This document shows positions 31,347-32,872 of a stretch of DNA of 32,872 bases, piece by piece. Origin of the DNA: a virus; IMG/VR virus record IMGVR_UViG_3300046758_000334, positions 1-32,872 of that record. One strand, given 5' to 3'. Each line of letters begins with the position of its first letter. Position 1 is the first letter of the stretch. The translations under genes and the position numbers were made by a program. The notes beneath the pieces are model-generated. The model worked only from the letters and a program-made list of their open reading frames with translations, did no database searches and was not told the origin of the DNA.

Positions 31347-32668
31347 TAGATCTTCTCACCAGCTTGAAATCCACGAAACGTTTTGAATCGTGGAAATCTC
31401 AAACTGTAAGTGTCACTGTCTTGTGATTGTGTTCGAGCATCTGCTCTTATTTCAATCAACTGACCAATGAGACTAGAACGTTCAGTCCAGTACTCATCAC
31501 GTTGAGCATCAGTGAAGCCGCTCCCACAGTTAAGGCGATAATTGTATCCATCGTCTTCTCCTTCTACTATTACGGCACCTAGTCTTCCTTCGTTACGTCC
31601 TGTGCCTTCTTCAACGTCAACGACGGTTAATGTAATTTCAATAAAAGGTTTTGCTTTGAGCCAAGCATGTGTACGTTTGCATTCGTAGGGAGCATCAACA
31701 TCTTTGATCATAACCCCTTCATAACCACCGTCTACAGCCGTCTTATTAAGCTCTACAAAGCGGTTATTGCCTTCATCAGTACTCAGGTCTACCTCTTCCC
31801 ATTCACACGCTTGTACGTGCTCTAAGAGGTCTTCGTTTTCCAATACCCAATACTTAACTAAGTTACTACGATATGTTTGTGGTTTATCCCAACCACCTTC
31901 TAAAAAGTCTTTCAACGGAATAAAGTCAAACAAGTGTAATACACTATCAGTTGCGGCCTTACCATCTTTTCTATGTACTTGCTTCATGAGGTCTTGAAAG
32001 TCTTTGCTCATTACTTCACCATCTAGTACACAATCATATGGACTAGGCTTACGTTCTAACACAGATTCAATCTCTGCAATGATGTGTGGAAAGTTATGAA
32101 ACTGTTTGCCGTTACGACTAAACAATTCTACCTTGCCGCTTTTACATACTGCAAGTACTCTTACACCATCAAGTTTAACTTCAATTTGCTTTTTGCCTAC
32201 CATCTTCTTTTCGTGGTTAGCTGAGTCATGTGCTAATGCACAAGTAAATGTTGGAATTGCATACTGTGGAAACTTCTTAGCAATCTTGTTTACAGTCTTT
32301 TCACTACATCCACAACGTAGGTCTTTGATTAAGATACGTCTATAAAAGCCATTCCACTGTTCAACTGTAGCAACACTCATTACCAATTCAATAGCATCAC
32401 GTGCCGCATGTCCTGTAAGCTCTCTATTGATAAGTTGATTGGCAAGTACTTTGAAATCCTTCCAAATAAGACCTTGTCCTAGCTGTGTGTCTTTACGTTC
32501 TGGTACTTGCTTTACTCCAAATGTAACAAGTGGATCAAGTGCCATACGTACACCTTCAAAGAACTCATCTAGTCCTTCTTCCATTGCTTCTAGTATCACT
32601 TGTTCTTTAGCTAGACGACTGTTGTCTGCTTCTAATTTTTCTATAATAGCCTGCGGTTGCGTTCTCAT
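31346..32668 (-). CDS. 30: ATP-dependent DNA ligase, T4 gp30-like
   Basis: A 440-residue ligase. Motif I is EVKLDGVR with adenylated Lys165 (T4 ligase: Lys159). RNGKQFHNFPHI follows as motif Ia, VLDGEV as motif III, YEGVMIKD as motif IV and AWLKAKP as motif V. An N-terminal ~130-residue helical DNA-binding region and a C-terminal OB-fold-like part (DARTQSQDSDTYSLRFPRF) complete it. It seals nicks in replication and repair and probably serves with the UvdE-started repair. GAGG precedes the ATG, and a sigma-70-like promoter lies 29-57 nt upstream. Confidence 0.96.
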   Translation of the reverse strand: MRTQPQAIIEKLEADNSRLAKEQVILEAMEEGLDEFFEGVRMALDPLVTFGVKQVPERKDTQLGQGLIWKDFKVLANQLINRELTGHAARDAIELVMSVATVEQWNGFYRRILIKDLRCGCSEKTVNKIAKKFPQYAIPTFTCALAHDSANHEKKMVGKKQIEVKLDGVRVLAVCKSGKVELFSRNGKQFHNFPHIIAEIESVLERKPSPYDCVLDGEVMSKDFQDLMKQVHRKDGKAATDSVLHLFDFIPLKDFLEGGWDKPQTYRSNLVKYWVLENEDLLEHVQACEWEEVDLSTDEGNNRFVELNKTAVDGGYEGVMIKDVDAPYECKRTHAWLKAKPFIEITLTVVDVEEGTGRNEGRLGAVIVEGEDDGYNYRLNCGSGFTDAQRDEYWTERSSLIGQLIEIRADARTQSQDSDTYSLRFPRFKTFRGFQAGEKI

Positions 32669-32696
32669 GTGTGCCTCATTAATTAATTATGTTACT

Positions 32697-32725
32697 ATAA
32701 TAGCATCAGTATATAACAATGTCAA
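32697..32725 (-). promoter_or_regulatory. Sigma-70-type promoter with extended -10
   Basis: TTGACA (32725-32720), 17 bp, TATTAT (32702-32697) on the minus strand, with TGC before the -10 (extended -10). It lies between the tRNA-Trp gene and the ligase ATG and would drive the ligase operon. Confidence 0.8.
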
Positions 32726-32745
32726 CCACTTTTGGAAGATAAAAT

Positions 32746-32820
32746 TGGCATAGGTGCAAGGAATCGAACCCTGTCTTTCAGATTTGGAGTCTGACGTGCA
32801 ACCATTAACACTTCACCCAT
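32746..32820 (-). tRNA. trnW: tRNA-Trp (anticodon CCA), CCA end encoded
   Basis: Folds as a complete 75-nt tRNA. Acceptor ATGGGTG pairs with CACCTAT (one G-T), a GTGT/GCAC D-stem carries GG in its loop, the anticodon stem TCAGA/TCTGA holds loop CTCCAAA (anticodon CCA, Trp), there is a 4-nt variable loop, and the T-arm CAGGG/CCTTG holds TTCGATT. Discriminator G and an encoded CCA fit bacterial tRNA-Trp. Oddities: positions 8 and 14 read A and T rather than the near-universal U8 and A14, an exchange that might keep the pair. The 5' end directly follows the T-run of a terminator-like hairpin. Confidence 0.88.
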
Positions 32821-32857
32821 AAAAAAAGCCCCTAATAAAATTAATTACTAGGGGCTT
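32821..32857 (-). terminator. Rho-independent terminator for genes to the right of the window
   Basis: On the minus strand AAGCCCCTA pairs perfectly with TAGGGGCTT (9 bp, 14-nt AT-rich loop), followed by a run of seven T. It would stop transcripts arriving from outside the window. The T-run ends at the first base of the tRNA-Trp gene, so the tRNA must rely on read-through or its own promoter within or beyond the hairpin. Confidence 0.85.
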
Positions 32858-32872
32858 ATTGAAATAACTTTT

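Noticed and set aside
32669-32683. Four-codon ORF before ligase ending in an ATGA overlap
   Set aside because: Too short and easily arises by chance; the ligase has its own GAGG site.
1-32872. CRISPR array, insertion sequence, integrase or attachment site
   Set aside because: No regularly spaced repeats, transposase motifs, integrase or terminal repeats seen on either strand.

Overview
The window looks like part of the genome of a lytic, T4-like marine myovirus of the cyanophage/pelagiphage type. The replication genes are T4-like: a gp44-type clamp-loader ATPase, a gp30-type ATP-dependent DNA ligase and a DexA-like exonuclease. They sit beside a large block of tail-fibre-like virion genes and many host-derived metabolic genes. 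The DNA is AT-rich (by eye about 35-40% GC), genes are packed with ATGA or TAATG overlaps, and all but one run on the minus strand. There are no photosynthesis genes here. The host cannot be fixed from this window; an abundant low-GC marine bacterium is my inference.

Read in transcription order (high to low coordinates), the right end holds a terminator hairpin, a tRNA-Trp(CCA) gene, a consensus promoter, DNA ligase and a run of small membrane and hypothetical proteins (30-31 kb). Next come a basic 435-residue unknown protein and two paralogous fibre-like proteins sharing a C-terminal module (27-28.5 kb). Two small membrane proteins and a possible Rossmann-type transferase follow. Then comes a metabolic group (22-25.6 kb): a QueD/PTPS-like enzyme behind a 15-codon upstream ORF, a GT8-like glycosyltransferase, a eukaryotic-type phosphomannomutase-like HAD protein and a UvdE repair nuclease. 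The single plus-strand gene (a zinc-ribbon protein) and an A-type Fe-S carrier meet head to head near 21.75 kb.

From 21.4 kb down to 5.8 kb is a virion cluster: a 2400-residue fibre protein with a collagen-like patch, a probable beta-helix and an internal duplication; several smaller fibre proteins; a subtilisin-family protease with an I9-like prodomain; and a 985-residue protein with Ig-like He_PIG repeats. Three fibre proteins open with nearly the same ~35-residue module, and a fourth has a weaker copy. Below 5.8 kb lie small unknowns, a truncated DnaE-like protein, a GroES-like co-chaperonin, a MazG-like pyrophosphohydrolase, a HAD phosphatase, the DexA-like exonuclease, two tiny membrane proteins, the clamp loader, an APS-kinase-like plus nucleotidyltransferase pair, a seven-iron ferredoxin (FdxA) and the start of a parvulin-like gene.

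Two promoter classes are visible. Six sigma-70-like promoters have TTGAC-type -35 boxes and spacers of exactly 17 bp, and several lie inside the 3' end of the preceding gene. T4-late-like boxes (ATAAATA type) sit about 16-27 nt before the start codons of virion and accessory genes. The most unusual items are FdxA, the DnaE fragment that stops just before its catalytic aspartates, the subtilase inside the fibre cluster, the shared fibre N-terminal module, the uORF before the QueD-like gene and the odd tRNA-Trp.
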